From assembly GCF_001401805.1 (NCBI RefSeq), contig NZ_LKDW01000006.1:95413-159412 (forward strand): a DNA stretch of 64,000 bases. The letters are read 5' to 3'. Below are positions 1-9,226 of this stretch, one piece after another. Under the pieces are notes generated by a model. That model ran no database searches and was not told the origin of the DNA. It saw nothing but the letters and a program-made list of their open reading frames with translations. The position numbers and the translations under genes are program-made. Source of the DNA: Pseudoalteromonas sp. P1-25 (GTDB taxonomy: Bacteria; Pseudomonadota; Gammaproteobacteria; Enterobacterales; Alteromonadaceae). Position 1 is the first letter of the stretch; every line of letters begins with the position of its first letter.

Positions 1-1429
1 CAACCCCTTCATAGCGAGCTTCGTTTATATTAGCTAATGCAAAGTTTGCATCGTAATCAATTTTATCTTCGATATCGTTTCTAAAAATTGCAACATCGAC
101 TTGTGCACTGTCAAAATTAACATTAACACCAAGTTCGCGGTTTGTTGATTTTTCAGGTTGCAGGTCCGGATTACCAAAATTTGGGTAGTATAAATCGTTA
201 AACGTAGGTGCTTTAAAACCCGTGCTTTGACTAATTCTAAATGTTGAATTTTCAGATAAATGATAACCGGCCGCCGCAGTATAGGTTGTTTCATCGCCAA
301 ACTGTTCATCGTCGTCTTGGCGAAGAGTTAAATTGGCAAGCACAGTATCGGTGTCGTAGTAAGCCCCAACAAACACAGCTAATACATCGCGGCTATCTTC
401 ATCAAAAGCTTGAGAACTGTGTGATACATCATCCTTATACCAATTAACGCCGCCGCTAATATTAAGCGTATTAGTTAAACGGTATTGGCCGTTGTAATCT
501 ACTTGCGAACGTTTAGTAATAAACGTACTGGTTGTTTGCCCACCTGTAGAAAAATCTACATACGTGCTGTCAGAATCATCCGTTGCAAAAGCAACCTCAA
601 GAGCATGAGATTGGTTAGTGTAGTTTTTGCTCCACTTCGCCGACAGTTGATAGTTTTTAAAGTTCCCTCTTTCAACTGTGCTCGTGGCAGGGCTAAAGCT
701 GCTATCATAATCTGCGTAACCTTCGCTGTACTGACCTAGTAGCTTAAAATTACCATAGTGAGCGTCAGCATAATTAACTTTAAAACCTAGGTTCTTATTT
801 TCGTAACCATCGTCATCTGGGGCAACACCTTGCAGCGCGTCAAAGCCATCTGTTTTTTCAAAACCGGCGTTAAAAGCGCTAGTTACATCAGCCGATTTAA
901 CAGAGCCCGCAAGCTGGTAGTTTTGATAGGCATTAGAGCCAAATGTGGCATCAAGCGAGATATTGCTCGCTTCGCGCGTTATTATATTAATAACACCAGC
1001 TAAGGCATCTGAGCCATAAACAGCGGCACGCGATCCTTTTATGATCTCGATTCGCTCAATACTATTTAGCGGCACATTACTTAGTGCTTTTTGGCCAAGT
1101 GTGGCTGATCCCGTGCGAACGCCATCAATTAAAATTAACGTATCGCCAGAACCCGTACCACGTAAAGACACGCCCGACGTTTGGCCAAAGCCCCCATTAG
1201 GATTAATTTGAAAACCCACTTGTGTGCTTAGTAAGGTTGGTAAATCGCGTACATTACTTTTGTCTATTTGTTCTCGACTGATAACATTAACGCTTGCTAA
1301 AACATTATTTATTGATTGTTCAAATTTATTAGCGGTTACAGTGATTTTTTCAATTGGATTTTCTGAAGCAGAGGCAGAAAAAGACAACGCAGCCGAGATA
1401 GCAACGCCAAGAGTTGTTTTATTTAGCAT
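1..1429 (-). CDS. btuB: TonB-dependent vitamin B12 receptor, 5' part (cut by window edge)
   Basis: Partial gene; the C-terminal part lies left of the window. The start ATG at 1427-1429 follows an AAGGA ribosome site. The product opens with a signal peptide ending ...SASA-SENP and then a TonB box (IEKITVTAN). It continues with a plug domain (VNVISREQID, LIDGVRTG, IERIEIIKGSRAAVYGSDALAGVINIIT) and the first beta-strands of an outer-membrane barrel. This layout is typical of BtuB, which imports cobalamin across the outer membrane using TonB energy. The cobalamin riboswitch directly upstream makes B12 the likely substrate rather than iron-siderophores. No stop is seen before position 1. Confidence 0.9.
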   Translation of the reverse strand, partial: MLNKTTLGVAISAALSFSASASENPIEKITVTANKFEQSINNVLASVNVISREQIDKSNVRDLPTLLSTQVGFQINPNGGFGQTSGVSLRGTGSGDTLILIDGVRTGSATLGQKALSNVPLNSIERIEIIKGSRAAVYGSDALAGVINIITREASNISLDATFGSNAYQNYQLAGSVKSADVTSAFNAGFEKTDGFDALQGVAPDDDGYENKNLGFKVNYADAHYGNFKLLGQYSEGYADYDSSFSPATSTVERGNFKNYQLSAKWSKNYTNQSHALEVAFATDDSDSTYVDFSTGGQTTSTFITKRSQVDYNGQYRLTNTLNISGGVNWYKDDVSHSSQAFDEDSRDVLAVFVGAYYDTDTVLANLTLRQDDDEQFGDETTYTAAAGYHLSENSTFRISQSTGFKAPTFNDLYYPNFGNPDLQPEKSTNRELGVNVNFDSAQVDVAIFRNDIEDKIDYDANFALANINEARYEGV

Positions 1430-1441
1430 GATGTTCCTTAT

Positions 1442-1458
1442 CTTTGCCCACCGCAAAG
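1442..1458 (-). promoter_or_regulatory. Hairpin just upstream of the btuB ribosome site
   Basis: CTTTGC/GCAAAG form a perfect 6-bp stem with a 5-nt loop, between the B12 aptamer and the AAGGA of btuB. It is probably part of the riboswitch expression platform controlling access to the ribosome site. This reading is inferred from position only. Confidence 0.45.
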
Positions 1459-1471
1459 ATTTAAGTAAGTA

Positions 1472-1652
1472 AGATTACTTCAAGGCCGGTCTCCGGACTC
1501 AGTAAACACATAAATGCGTTAATACTTTACCGTTGCGGGGGCAGTGTTGGGATCGCTTTTATCATAAAGGCTCACCAACTTCCCGATTATCTTGCTGTTA
1601 GTTTTAATACTTTAAACCCTGTATTTAGCAAACAGCAAGCACCTTGAAAATA
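1472..1652 (-). ncRNA. Cobalamin (B12) riboswitch in the btuB leader
   Basis: On the minus strand the leader holds the conserved AdoCbl-aptamer pieces in order: a GGTGC start segment near 1640, GGGAAGTTGGTG near 1575, the B12-box-like CACTGCCCCCGCAACGGTAA near 1527-1546, and GTCCGGAGACCGGCC near 1485-1499. Riboswitches of this class reduce btuB expression when cobalamin is abundant. The order and spacing match the class. The boundaries are approximate. Confidence 0.93.
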
Positions 1653-1715
1653 GGCGGTTATTGTGAGCAGTTTGTTTACAAATGTCAACGGACGTCTATA
1701 TAGCTAAAAGCTAAA

Positions 1716-2498
1716 TTAATTGTTTTGTGTAAAGCTAGAGGTTATGCCATATGAGCTTAAAAGCGCGGTGATTTTTGGTTTTATTTCGGGCGCATTTAAA
1801 AGCTTATCCATTTGTTTTACCGAAATTTTACTGCGCGGAGGGTTAACTAAAAAGTGAGTATCGTATATAGCATCTGGTGTATTGCTCCTATAAAGTAGGT
1901 CCATATTAAAAATGTTATTCTTTTTAAAATATTGATAAGCAATATTGTTTATAACCCCTACATCTGCTCGCTTTAATAGCAGCATTTTTACAACGTTAAA
2001 CTCATCAATTGTTAAACTAACTTGGTGTTCTTCACTTAAATATTGTGCATCAGTTTTAAAATCAGCAAAACGATAGGAATACCCCAATACCCCCGCTTTT
2101 GTTAAAGCATGTAAGTCGTCGAAATAGCTTTGCTTTTGGGCGTTCTGTGCTAACGTATACAGCTCATTTTTAGCAATAACATAAAAACTCGTTTCCTGTA
2201 AGGCGCTTCTTGATCCCTCGGGCACCCATTGCTTAGCCATTAAAAACAACACATCAAACTCACCCCACTCCACCCACTTTTTGAGCCTTTTTACAGGCAA
2301 AGAGTTAAGCGTAAATTTATAGTCATTTTGAGAATCATTGAGTATTTTAATAAACTCTGGAGCTACTCCTTGCTCTTTTTCAGCATTAATAATAATTGGA
2401 AAGTAACCGTCCTCTACCAACACATCTACATTTATTGGCTTAGCATAACTAAACTTACTGCACACAATGATCATTATAAAAATAAAAAACTTAAGCAT
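1716..2498 (-). CDS. Periplasmic solute-binding protein, family 3-like
   Basis: A 260-aa protein with a clear signal peptide (hydrophobic residues 3-15, cleavage after FSYA). The mature part has the organisation of family-3 bacterial solute-binding proteins: an early V-x-V-E-D-G-Y-F-P strand-loop, G-V-A-P-E-F, and a hinge segment with aromatic residues. Such proteins occur both as amino-acid ABC transporter receptors and as stand-alone periplasmic sensors. No permease or ATPase gene is adjacent, so this looks like an orphan copy, and the ligand cannot be inferred. It lies upstream of the btuB riboswitch on the same strand with a gap of about 65 bases. Confidence 0.75.
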   Translation of the reverse strand: MLKFFIFIMIIVCSKFSYAKPINVDVLVEDGYFPIIINAEKEQGVAPEFIKILNDSQNDYKFTLNSLPVKRLKKWVEWGEFDVLFLMAKQWVPEGSRSALQETSFYVIAKNELYTLAQNAQKQSYFDDLHALTKAGVLGYSYRFADFKTDAQYLSEEHQVSLTIDEFNVVKMLLLKRADVGVINNIAYQYFKKNNIFNMDLLYRSNTPDAIYDTHFLVNPPRSKISVKQMDKLLNAPEIKPKITALLSSYGITSSFTQNN

Positions 2499-2693
2499 TT
2501 AAAGCCTTTAACAGTCACTATTAAGTAATATTGATATTAAGAATAGCCTAATATACGCAACTGCGTGCTAAGCAGGTTTAATAATGCATTTAAATAATGT
2601 TCAAAGAGTATGGAAGCACAGTAGAGTGATTTTACGCAGGCAAAAGGGGTTTAGGGTTGCGAGTAAATAAAGGCTGTAATTAGGGCGGGGTAA

Positions 2694-2727
2694 AATGCGT
2701 GGCTAATACATTTAATAACCACACATT
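2694..2727 (-). terminator. Weak hairpin terminator after yajQ
   Basis: On the minus strand AATGTGTGG pairs with CCACGCATT (one G-U pair) over a 16-nt loop and is followed by TTTA. It sits about 40 bases after the yajQ stop. The long loop and short T run make it weak. Confidence 0.35.
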
Positions 2728-2765
2728 TAAATTTTCACTTTAAAATACTAAAGGCACTTAGCTAA

Positions 2766-3248
2766 TTAATCGCGAAAGTTTTTAAACTGGAAAGGCTGAC
2801 CTAAATCTGCAGTGCGAACGACTTGCATAGCGGCTTGTAAATCGTCACGCTTTTTACCCGTCACACGTACTTCTTCACCTTGAATAGCAGCTTGTACTTT
2901 TACTTTTGAGTCTTTAATGGCTTTAACTACTTTTTTAGCCATGTCTTTTTCGATGCCTTGTTTAAGTACAACATTACGAAACACATTTTTGCCAGCACGA
3001 GTAATATCTTGCAAATCTAAGCTTGCCACGTCCATACCTCGTTTAGAAATTTTAGCGGCTAAAATATCAAACAATTGCATTACCTGTTGATCAGCCTCTG
3101 CTTTTAACTTAATTGTTTTATCATTTAACTCAATTGATGCATCCACACCTCTAAAGTCAAAGCGTGTTTCAAGCTCTCGGTTTGCATTATCAACTGCATT
3201 TTTAGCTTCGTTCATTTCTACTTCTGATACGATATCAAATGAAGGCAT
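2766..3248 (-). CDS. yajQ: YajQ family nucleotide-binding protein
   Basis: A 160-aa protein matching the YajQ/DUF520 family in length and sequence: [10 protein letters not shown] start, [10 protein letters not shown], the central [17 protein letters not shown] segment and the C-terminal [13 protein letters not shown]. Family members bind nucleotides, and homologues in other proteobacteria have been reported to bind cyclic di-GMP and act as transcription co-factors. It is a cytoplasmic, single-gene unit divergent from the vanZ-like gene. The ATG has an AGGAGAACCC ribosome site. Confidence 0.92.
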   Translation of the reverse strand: MPSFDIVSEVEMNEAKNAVDNANRELETRFDFRGVDASIELNDKTIKLKAEADQQVMQLFDILAAKISKRGMDVASLDLQDITRAGKNVFRNVVLKQGIEKDMAKKVVKAIKDSKVKVQAAIQGEEVRVTGKKRDDLQAAMQVVRTADLGQPFQFKNFRD

Positions 3249-3398
3249 TGGGTTCTCCTAACTATTAAATCTAAATTTATGCGCAGATTATAACGCTAAA
3301 ATTATAAATCTTTACATTTTTCTGCCAGTTGTTCAGGTGCGATACTAATTTAGTTTGATATACTGCAGCCTCTTTTTTAAGCGGTTTTAGGATTTATC

Positions 3399-3752
3399 GT
3401 GACAAGGCGTGTTTACCAAGCAGTTTTTTTGATTAGTATTGTGGTGTTTACCCTCTTATTTGCCAAAGAAATAAAAGGCGGCGTTACGAACGTATTTCCA
3501 CATGTTGATAAAGTTGCCCACTTTGGGATATTTTTTATACTCGCCATCATTATGGATAAAGCCTTCAAATTACCGCTGTACACGCAAATACTCCTGCTTG
3601 CGGGCTACGGTGCAGCAATAGAAATAATGCAAGATGCGCTTCCTTACAGACAAGCCTCGTTAGGTGATTTTGTTGCTGATTTTGCCGGTGCGGCCACGTA
3701 CTTTTTACTAAGAAGCATTTTTACTCCTCGAAAAAAGAACCCTTATGGCTAA
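3399..3752 (+). CDS. VanZ-like family membrane protein
   Basis: A 117-aa protein with about four hydrophobic segments. It carries the VanZ-like hallmarks HVDKVAHFGIFFILA and, in the second half, EIMQDALPYRQASLGDFVADFAGA, whose conserved Q, R and D residues are typical. The precise function of short stand-alone VanZ-like proteins is not known. The start is GTG with AGGA 7 bases upstream. Its stop overlaps the panE start by 8 bases (ATGGCTAA), so the two genes are translationally coupled. Confidence 0.8.
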   Translation: MTRRVYQAVFLISIVVFTLLFAKEIKGGVTNVFPHVDKVAHFGIFFILAIIMDKAFKLPLYTQILLLAGYGAAIEIMQDALPYRQASLGDFVADFAGAATYFLLRSIFTPRKKNPYG

Positions 3753-4647
3753 TATTCTTATTATTGGCGACGGCGCTATTGGTTTATTGCTCAGCCATTT
3801 TTTATCTAAAGCTCATAACGTCCATGTTTTAACACGTAAAGCTACTACAAATACGCGTTTTTATTGCAAAGCAAAACAGCCTTCGCAAAAAATTAATGCA
3901 CGGTTCATTACACTCACACAAATGAGTGAACAGCCCGTGTTTGATATTGTTATTTTTGCTGTAAAGGCTTTTCAGGTGCAATCGGCGTTTACGCAAGTAA
4001 AACCCTTTTTATCGTCAAATAGTGTATTAATTTTGTCGCACAACGGTATGGGGAATGTTGAAATGCTCAATGAGCAACTTGATAAGCAACACGCGTTGTA
4101 TTTTTTAACCACCAGTATGGCCGGTTTTAAAACAAACGACTTTATAGTACAGCACACCGGTGAAGGAAAAAGCATATTAGGTGCCTGTAACCCATGCGCG
4201 CACAGTTACCGCCAAGCAATGTGCGAGCAATTGCAAAACGTACCGCTGCTAAGCTACTGTACTAATATTGAGCAGCTACGGTTTGAAAAACTATTAGTAA
4301 ACATTGCTATTAACCCATTAAGCGCACTGCATGATATTAAAAATGGTCAGTTACGTGCCCCTTATTTTAATAGCATTATTTTTAACTTATTAACTGAAGC
4401 ATGCCAAGTAGCCCATGCTTTAAAGCTTGATATTAAACTGGCCGATGCGCTTAACAACGCTTACAACGTAATGATGCTAACCGCTGAAAACTACTCTTCA
4501 ATGCATCAAGACGTAGCACACAACCGGCAAACCGAAATAGACGCCATTTGTGGCTACATTAGCCAACAAGGTAAGCGATTAAATATCAGTACTCCGCTAA
4601 ACGATGCCCTACTCGCTAAAATTCAGGCAAAAAAAAGCGTGGTATAA
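3745..4647 (+). CDS. panE: 2-dehydropantoate 2-reductase (ketopantoate reductase)
   Basis: A 300-aa protein that reduces 2-dehydropantoate to pantoate with NADPH in pantothenate synthesis. The N-terminal nucleotide fold shows ILIIGDGAIGLLLSHFLSK. Further along are VKAFQ (the conserved substrate-side lysine region) and LSHNGMGN, and the ApbA C-terminal helical domain starts near residue 175 with KLLVNIAINPLSAL. Length and motifs fit PanE. It is the second gene after the vanZ-like gene. Its last codons overlap a hairpin that serves thiI on the opposite strand. With coaD and a panP-type gene nearby, this window carries three coenzyme A pathway genes. Confidence 0.88.
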   Translation: MANILIIGDGAIGLLLSHFLSKAHNVHVLTRKATTNTRFYCKAKQPSQKINARFITLTQMSEQPVFDIVIFAVKAFQVQSAFTQVKPFLSSNSVLILSHNGMGNVEMLNEQLDKQHALYFLTTSMAGFKTNDFIVQHTGEGKSILGACNPCAHSYRQAMCEQLQNVPLLSYCTNIEQLRFEKLLVNIAINPLSALHDIKNGQLRAPYFNSIIFNLLTEACQVAHALKLDIKLADALNNAYNVMMLTAENYSSMHQDVAHNRQTEIDAICGYISQQGKRLNISTPLNDALLAKIQAKKSVV

Positions 4648-4655
4648 GCCACGCT
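4628..4655 (-). terminator. Terminator for thiI, inside the panE 3' end
   Basis: GCGTGG/CCACGC hairpin with a 6-nt loop. On the minus strand it is followed by eight T residues (positions 4629-4636), which makes a good intrinsic terminator about 20 bases after the thiI stop. The stem spans the panE stop codon. Confidence 0.75.
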
Positions 4656-4673
4656 CTAAATTACGTTTAACCT

Positions 4674-6131
4674 TTACGGGCGGTAAACTTTTACACCCGT
4701 AAAGCCTGCCTCGTGAAGAATAAGCGCTTGCAGCTGGCTCATAACCCCTCTTTCACAATACAGGTAATAGTCTTTATCTTTTGGTAAGTCACCAAACTTA
4801 GTCGCTAAGCGGAAAAACGGTAAGTGCACTACATCTATGCCGTCAATCTCAAGTGGCGCTGCATCTTCTTCCTCTGGTGAGCGAATATCAACAACCACCG
4901 CACCCGCTGGTAAATCTACAACCGACTCAGCTTCTTTAAGTTCTTGCTTAGCCTCTACGTCAATGTCGCGCACATCCATAATACGCGCGTTTTCAACAAC
5001 AGTATTGAGCACATCAAAGTCAAACTTTTCTTCTTCGGCTTTAATAACGTCAATTTTAGCTTTCACCGTTGGCTTTTTAGATATTACGCCGCAGTATTCA
5101 GGCATGGTTTCGGCCATTTCTGCGGTGCCGATTTTACGGGCAATATTAATAATTTCTTGCTTATCGTGCTGAATAAGCGGGCGCAAAATAAGGGTTTCTG
5201 TTACGCGGTCAATCACACTTAAATTAGCTAAAGTTTGGCTAGAAACCTGACCAATACTTTCACCGGTTACAAGTGCTTGAATATTTAATTTTTCAGCAAC
5301 TTGGCTACCAGCACGCATCATCATACGTTTTAGTACAACACCCATTTGGCTGTTTTCAACGTTTTCTAAAATCTCCGCAACAACGGGTTCAAAATCAACC
5401 GTGATAAATTTAACTTTATGGGTAGAGCTAAACTTTTTCCATAAATAGTAGCTAGCTTGTTTAACACCAATCTCGTGCGCAGCTCCTCCTAAGTTAAAGA
5501 ATAAAAAGTGCGTGCGAGCACCTTTACGGATCATCTGATAACTTGCTACCCCCGAGTCAAAACCACCCGACATTAGCGAAAGCACGTCTTCTTGCGTAGG
5601 TAGAGGAAAGCCCGCCATTCCAAGGTGTGTCTTCGTCACTATGTACGCTTTATCGTCTTTTACTTCTAAGCGAATAGTGACTTCTGGGCGGCTTAGTTTA
5701 ACGCGCGCGCCTTCAACGTGCTGGTTTAAACCACCGCCAACGTAGCGCTCTAAATCGGTAGAAGTAAAGTCGTGTTCACCAATACGCTTAGCGCGTACAC
5801 AAAACGTTTTACCAACAATGGTGTGCCCTACTAGGTCTATGGTTTTTTTATAGATATCGTCAAGCGTAGTGAAGTCAGTTTCGGTCACTTCAATAAATTG
5901 CACAATGCCAGGAATACGCTGCAGGCTGTCTATAAAGTTTAGGCGTGTTTGTGCATCATCAAGCTTAGTTACAACAGAAATATTATCCCAGTTATTTCTT
6001 ACTTGTACTTTTTCGTCAACACGGCGCAACATAATTTTAATGTTATTTTCTAACACTTTAGTAAAGCGTTTACGTACCGAACGGCTTTTAATGGCAATTT
6101 CAGGATGTAGTTTGACGATAAATTTAAGCAT
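4674..6131 (-). CDS. thiI: tRNA 4-thiouridine synthase ThiI with rhodanese domain
   Basis: A 485-aa cytoplasmic enzyme that transfers sulfur to tRNA uridine 8 and, in gammaproteobacteria, also takes part in thiazole synthesis for thiamine. It has an N-terminal ferredoxin-like and THUMP region (to about residue 165), the PP-loop SGGFDSG near 189, and a C-terminal rhodanese domain (about 400-485) with YCERGVMS, whose cysteine carries the persulfide. The length matches the long, rhodanese-fused form. The convergent partner is panE. Confidence 0.95.
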   Translation of the reverse strand: MLKFIVKLHPEIAIKSRSVRKRFTKVLENNIKIMLRRVDEKVQVRNNWDNISVVTKLDDAQTRLNFIDSLQRIPGIVQFIEVTETDFTTLDDIYKKTIDLVGHTIVGKTFCVRAKRIGEHDFTSTDLERYVGGGLNQHVEGARVKLSRPEVTIRLEVKDDKAYIVTKTHLGMAGFPLPTQEDVLSLMSGGFDSGVASYQMIRKGARTHFLFFNLGGAAHEIGVKQASYYLWKKFSSTHKVKFITVDFEPVVAEILENVENSQMGVVLKRMMMRAGSQVAEKLNIQALVTGESIGQVSSQTLANLSVIDRVTETLILRPLIQHDKQEIINIARKIGTAEMAETMPEYCGVISKKPTVKAKIDVIKAEEEKFDFDVLNTVVENARIMDVRDIDVEAKQELKEAESVVDLPAGAVVVDIRSPEEEDAAPLEIDGIDVVHLPFFRLATKFGDLPKDKDYYLYCERGVMSQLQALILHEAGFTGVKVYRP

Positions 6132-6228
6132 AGTTCACTCTTAGACTGCGGGAATTCGCGCTCCCAGGCATTGGGCGCGCGATTATAGCAAAAATTTTTG
6201 CGTCTAGGAACTAACCAACTAACACCAG

Positions 6229-6882
6229 TTAGGCAAGCGCTGGGGCTTGCTCTGCAAGTTGGGTGTATTTTTCACGTAACTGATTCATTTTAAGCATGCT
6301 TTTTTCGGTGCTGTAAGCCCTAAATAATGCTAATACTTTTAAAATGCCATGATAAATATCTTGCTCGGCTAAATTACCACTGAGCCTACGCGCTTTAATA
6401 TATGGAGTCCAAAAACTAACGGTTAGTTTAAGCGTATGGGCAAGTTCAAGCGCATCTTGCTCTTGTATTGCAATCATTTCGTTATCACGCAGGCCTAAAA
6501 TAACTTGGCGAACCTGCTCTAATAGCGTTGCCTGAAAATCTATGTAGGCCTTTTTTAAACTTTCATCTCTTGAGAGGATGTCGCCTAAGTTGTCGTAAAA
6601 AAAGTGATAGCGCCACATTAGCTCAAATAAAGAATCTAAATAAGCAGTTAAATGATCAAACGCATCATCGTTTACTTCAATAGGTTTAAAGTGAGTATGT
6701 AAGTGTTCACTATAAAGCGCAAAAATATGCCGAATAATGTCTTCTTTATTTTTAAAATGATAGTAAAGGTTACCCGGGCTCATCCCTAAATGTGATGCAA
6801 TGTGATTGGTTGATATTGCACGCTCACCGTGTTCGTTAAATAACGAAATACTGGTGTGTATTATTTTATCCTTAGTATTCAT
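6229..6882 (-). CDS. TetR/AcrR family transcriptional regulator
   Basis: A 217-aa protein. The N-terminal TetR helix-turn-helix spans residues 1-50: IIHTSISLFNEHGERAISTNHIASHLGMSPGNLYYHFKNKEDII. The remaining helices form a TetR-type effector domain with no recognisable ligand signature. It is divergent from coaD with a 174-base gap that could hold an operator; I see no clean palindrome there. Confidence 0.88.
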   Translation of the reverse strand: MNTKDKIIHTSISLFNEHGERAISTNHIASHLGMSPGNLYYHFKNKEDIIRHIFALYSEHLHTHFKPIEVNDDAFDHLTAYLDSLFELMWRYHFFYDNLGDILSRDESLKKAYIDFQATLLEQVRQVILGLRDNEMIAIQEQDALELAHTLKLTVSFWTPYIKARRLSGNLAEQDIYHGILKVLALFRAYSTEKSMLKMNQLREKYTQLAEQAPALA

Positions 6883-7044
6883 ATGCGACGACTCAAATTA
6901 ACTTATAAACTACTTTACACTAAATAACAGTCCTGCAGTATAAACAAATCAGGTTGGTTTAAATACCATCATAATTTACTATTTTAAAAACACGCTTAGC
7001 TGATTTGTGCCACAAACACTGATAGACTACTTAAAAAATAATAG

Positions 7045-7548
<504 letters not shown>

Positions 7549-7561
7549 ATAAACACAATGA

Positions 7562-7577
7562 GCGCACGTTGGTGCGC
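7562..7577. terminator. Hairpin between coaD and the membrane-protein cluster
   Basis: GCGCAC/GTGCGC perfect 6-bp stem with a GTTG loop in the 41-base gap between two convergent stops. Neither side has a run of T, so its strength as a terminator is doubtful. Confidence 0.4.
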
Positions 7578-7589
7578 CAATATACCTAA

Positions 7590-8117
7590 CTACTTTTTAG
7601 CCATAGCGTGTAATTCACCGCGGTTAAACAAAGCGCGTTTAAGCTTTATCAAGCCTAAAATATCTTTATTTATAAATAAAACTATTGCCATTACTAAGTC
7701 ACTTGTAAGCTGCCCAATGCCATAAAGCCCCCAAAACCACCAATACTCTATATTTCCAACAACGATACTATCGTAATGCATACCGTAAAATAAAAACGCA
7801 TTAAAACTAAGCCCCACGATTAAATAATAAAAAGCGATCGGTTTAGCTTTCGATAAAAAAATCACCCATATCATCAAAGCGATTATGGTAACGACATCAA
7901 ATAAGAACAGGTTTAGGTGAGGCGTGGCTGTTTTCGGGTCCATAACCATACTTGATGTATATGAAGCCATCATAATAAATGATATTTGGGCTAAACTTTT
8001 ATCTGACTTATTGATGCTTGTAGATAAGCAATATAAAAATGCAAAAACAAATAACCAAGTAATTAAAATGGTTATGTAATCATAAAGCTCAGCCAATGCC
8101 CATAACAGGTTATGCAT
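7590..8117 (-). CDS. Tandem-family membrane protein, member H (last of eight)
   Basis: A 175-aa protein of unrecognised function with five hydrophobic segments (about residues 13-34, 43-59, 68-88, 94-115, 124-148) and a short basic amphipathic C-terminal tail. It carries all motifs of the local family: TWLFVFAFLY, SFIMMASY, FDVVT, YLIVGLSFN, YWWFWGLY with a D twelve residues after the last W, and INKDILGLIKLK. It is most like member F (shared SFIMMASYT, M-D-P and GMHYD). The start ATG lies inside the end of member G, with an 8-base overlap ATGCATAA. No enzyme or transporter family is recognised. Confidence 0.85.
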   Translation of the reverse strand: MHNLLWALAELYDYITILITWLFVFAFLYCLSTSINKSDKSLAQISFIMMASYTSSMVMDPKTATPHLNLFLFDVVTIIALMIWVIFLSKAKPIAFYYLIVGLSFNAFLFYGMHYDSIVVGNIEYWWFWGLYGIGQLTSDLVMAIVLFINKDILGLIKLKRALFNRGELHAMAKK

Positions 8118-8619
8118 ATCGACAACGCTTCAACTTTGTAGTTAAATAATTACTTAGATTTACTAAACCTAAAACATCTTTGTTTAAAAGGCTTACTACA
8201 ATCATAAGTAAATCGCTAAAATTTACACCTATAAAATAAACATCCCAAAACCACCAATACTCATAGTGATGCATAATATCGTTATCTATATACATCGCAA
8301 AAAATAAAGAAGTATTAATACTTAACCCAACAATTAAATAAATGTACAAGGTAGAAGTTTTTATAAAAAAACCACACAATACAATCGATACTAGTGTTGC
8401 AGCATCAAATAAGAAAAAATCAAAGTAGGTTATGGAGTCCATATCAATAAATAAGCCAGATGAATATGAAAGAGCCATGATTGATGTTAACCAAACTTTG
8501 CTCTTATCATCGTTATTTATTGAGCTGACCAGCGAGTACAAAAAAGCCATTAAAAAGCCCCATTGTACAAATGCACCTATATAGAAGGTTATGTTGGTAT
8601 TTAACACTATATCAATCAT
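8110..8619 (-). CDS. Tandem-family membrane protein, member G
   Basis: A 169-aa protein of unknown function with five predicted membrane segments. Family motifs are QWGFLMAFLYSLVSSIN in segment 1, SIMALSY in segment 2, LFDAATL in segment 3, YLIVGLSIN...MYID in segment 4, and YWWFWDVY with a downstream D in segment 5, followed by LNKDVLGLVNL. It pairs with member E (QWGFLMAFLYSL, VWL..MA.SY, equal distance from start to the first W). It precedes member H with an 8-base overlap, so the two are translationally coupled. An 82-base gap separates it from member F upstream. Confidence 0.85.
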   Translation of the reverse strand: MIDIVLNTNITFYIGAFVQWGFLMAFLYSLVSSINNDDKSKVWLTSIMALSYSSGLFIDMDSITYFDFFLFDAATLVSIVLCGFFIKTSTLYIYLIVGLSINTSLFFAMYIDNDIMHHYEYWWFWDVYFIGVNFSDLLMIVVSLLNKDVLGLVNLSNYLTTKLKRCRYA

Positions 8620-8701
8620 GTAACCTTAACGTCTGAAAAGTAAAAATTGTATCGCTATCTAATTTTTTTAAGATGTAGCAAATACCAAAAAAATAGTTAA
8701 T

Positions 8702-9226
8702 TTAACTTACTCCTTTGCCATCTCTATAAAATAGCAGTAAATACTTTCTAAGCCTGAGTAAACCTAAAAAATCTCTGTTTATAATTAACACAAGTGCCAT
8801 TGTGAAATCGCTAAAATACATACCAAAAGTATATACCGCCCAAAACCACCAATAGTAAAGTGTACCCTGTATAACGATGTCGTAATGCATACCTAAAAAT
8901 AAGCAAGCATTACAGCTTAGTCCTACAATTAAATAATAAAAGGACGTAGGTATGGTTTGCTTGGTGAAATTACGCCACAAAAATAAAACAAGGAGAGTTA
9001 CAGCATCATAATAAAAATAATTTAAGTGAGATGGTGTAATAAGTGGGTCCATAAGCAAACTAGCTGTGTAGGATGCCATCATAATAAATGAAAGCTGTGC
9101 CCTACTTTTATCTGGCTTATTAATACTTGCCGATAAGTTATACAAAAAGGCAAGAATAAAAAACCACGTAAACAAAATGCCCACGTTGTACCCTAAATCA
9201 ACAAGCTCCCAAAGGATATCAGCCAC
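8702..9226 (-). CDS. Tandem-family membrane protein, member F
   Basis: A 174-aa protein of unknown function with the five-segment plan of the family: TWFFILAFLY, SFIMMASYT, YYDAVTL, YLIVGLSCN, YWWFWAVY, NRDFLGLLRL. Closest relative in the window is member H. The start is GTG, and homology supports it because the first conserved W falls at residue 21 in both F and H. The start overlaps the stop of member E by 8 bases (GTGGCTGA), copying the G/H junction. Confidence 0.85.
   Translation of the reverse strand: MADILWELVDLGYNVGILFTWFFILAFLYNLSASINKPDKSRAQLSFIMMASYTASLLMDPLITPSHLNYFYYDAVTLLVLFLWRNFTKQTIPTSFYYLIVGLSCNACLFLGMHYDIVIQGTLYYWWFWAVYTFGMYFSDFTMALVLIINRDFLGLLRLRKYLLLFYRDGKGVS

Noticed and set aside
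1716..2498. Part of an amino-acid ABC transporter operon
   Set aside because: No permease or ATPase gene is adjacent on either side.
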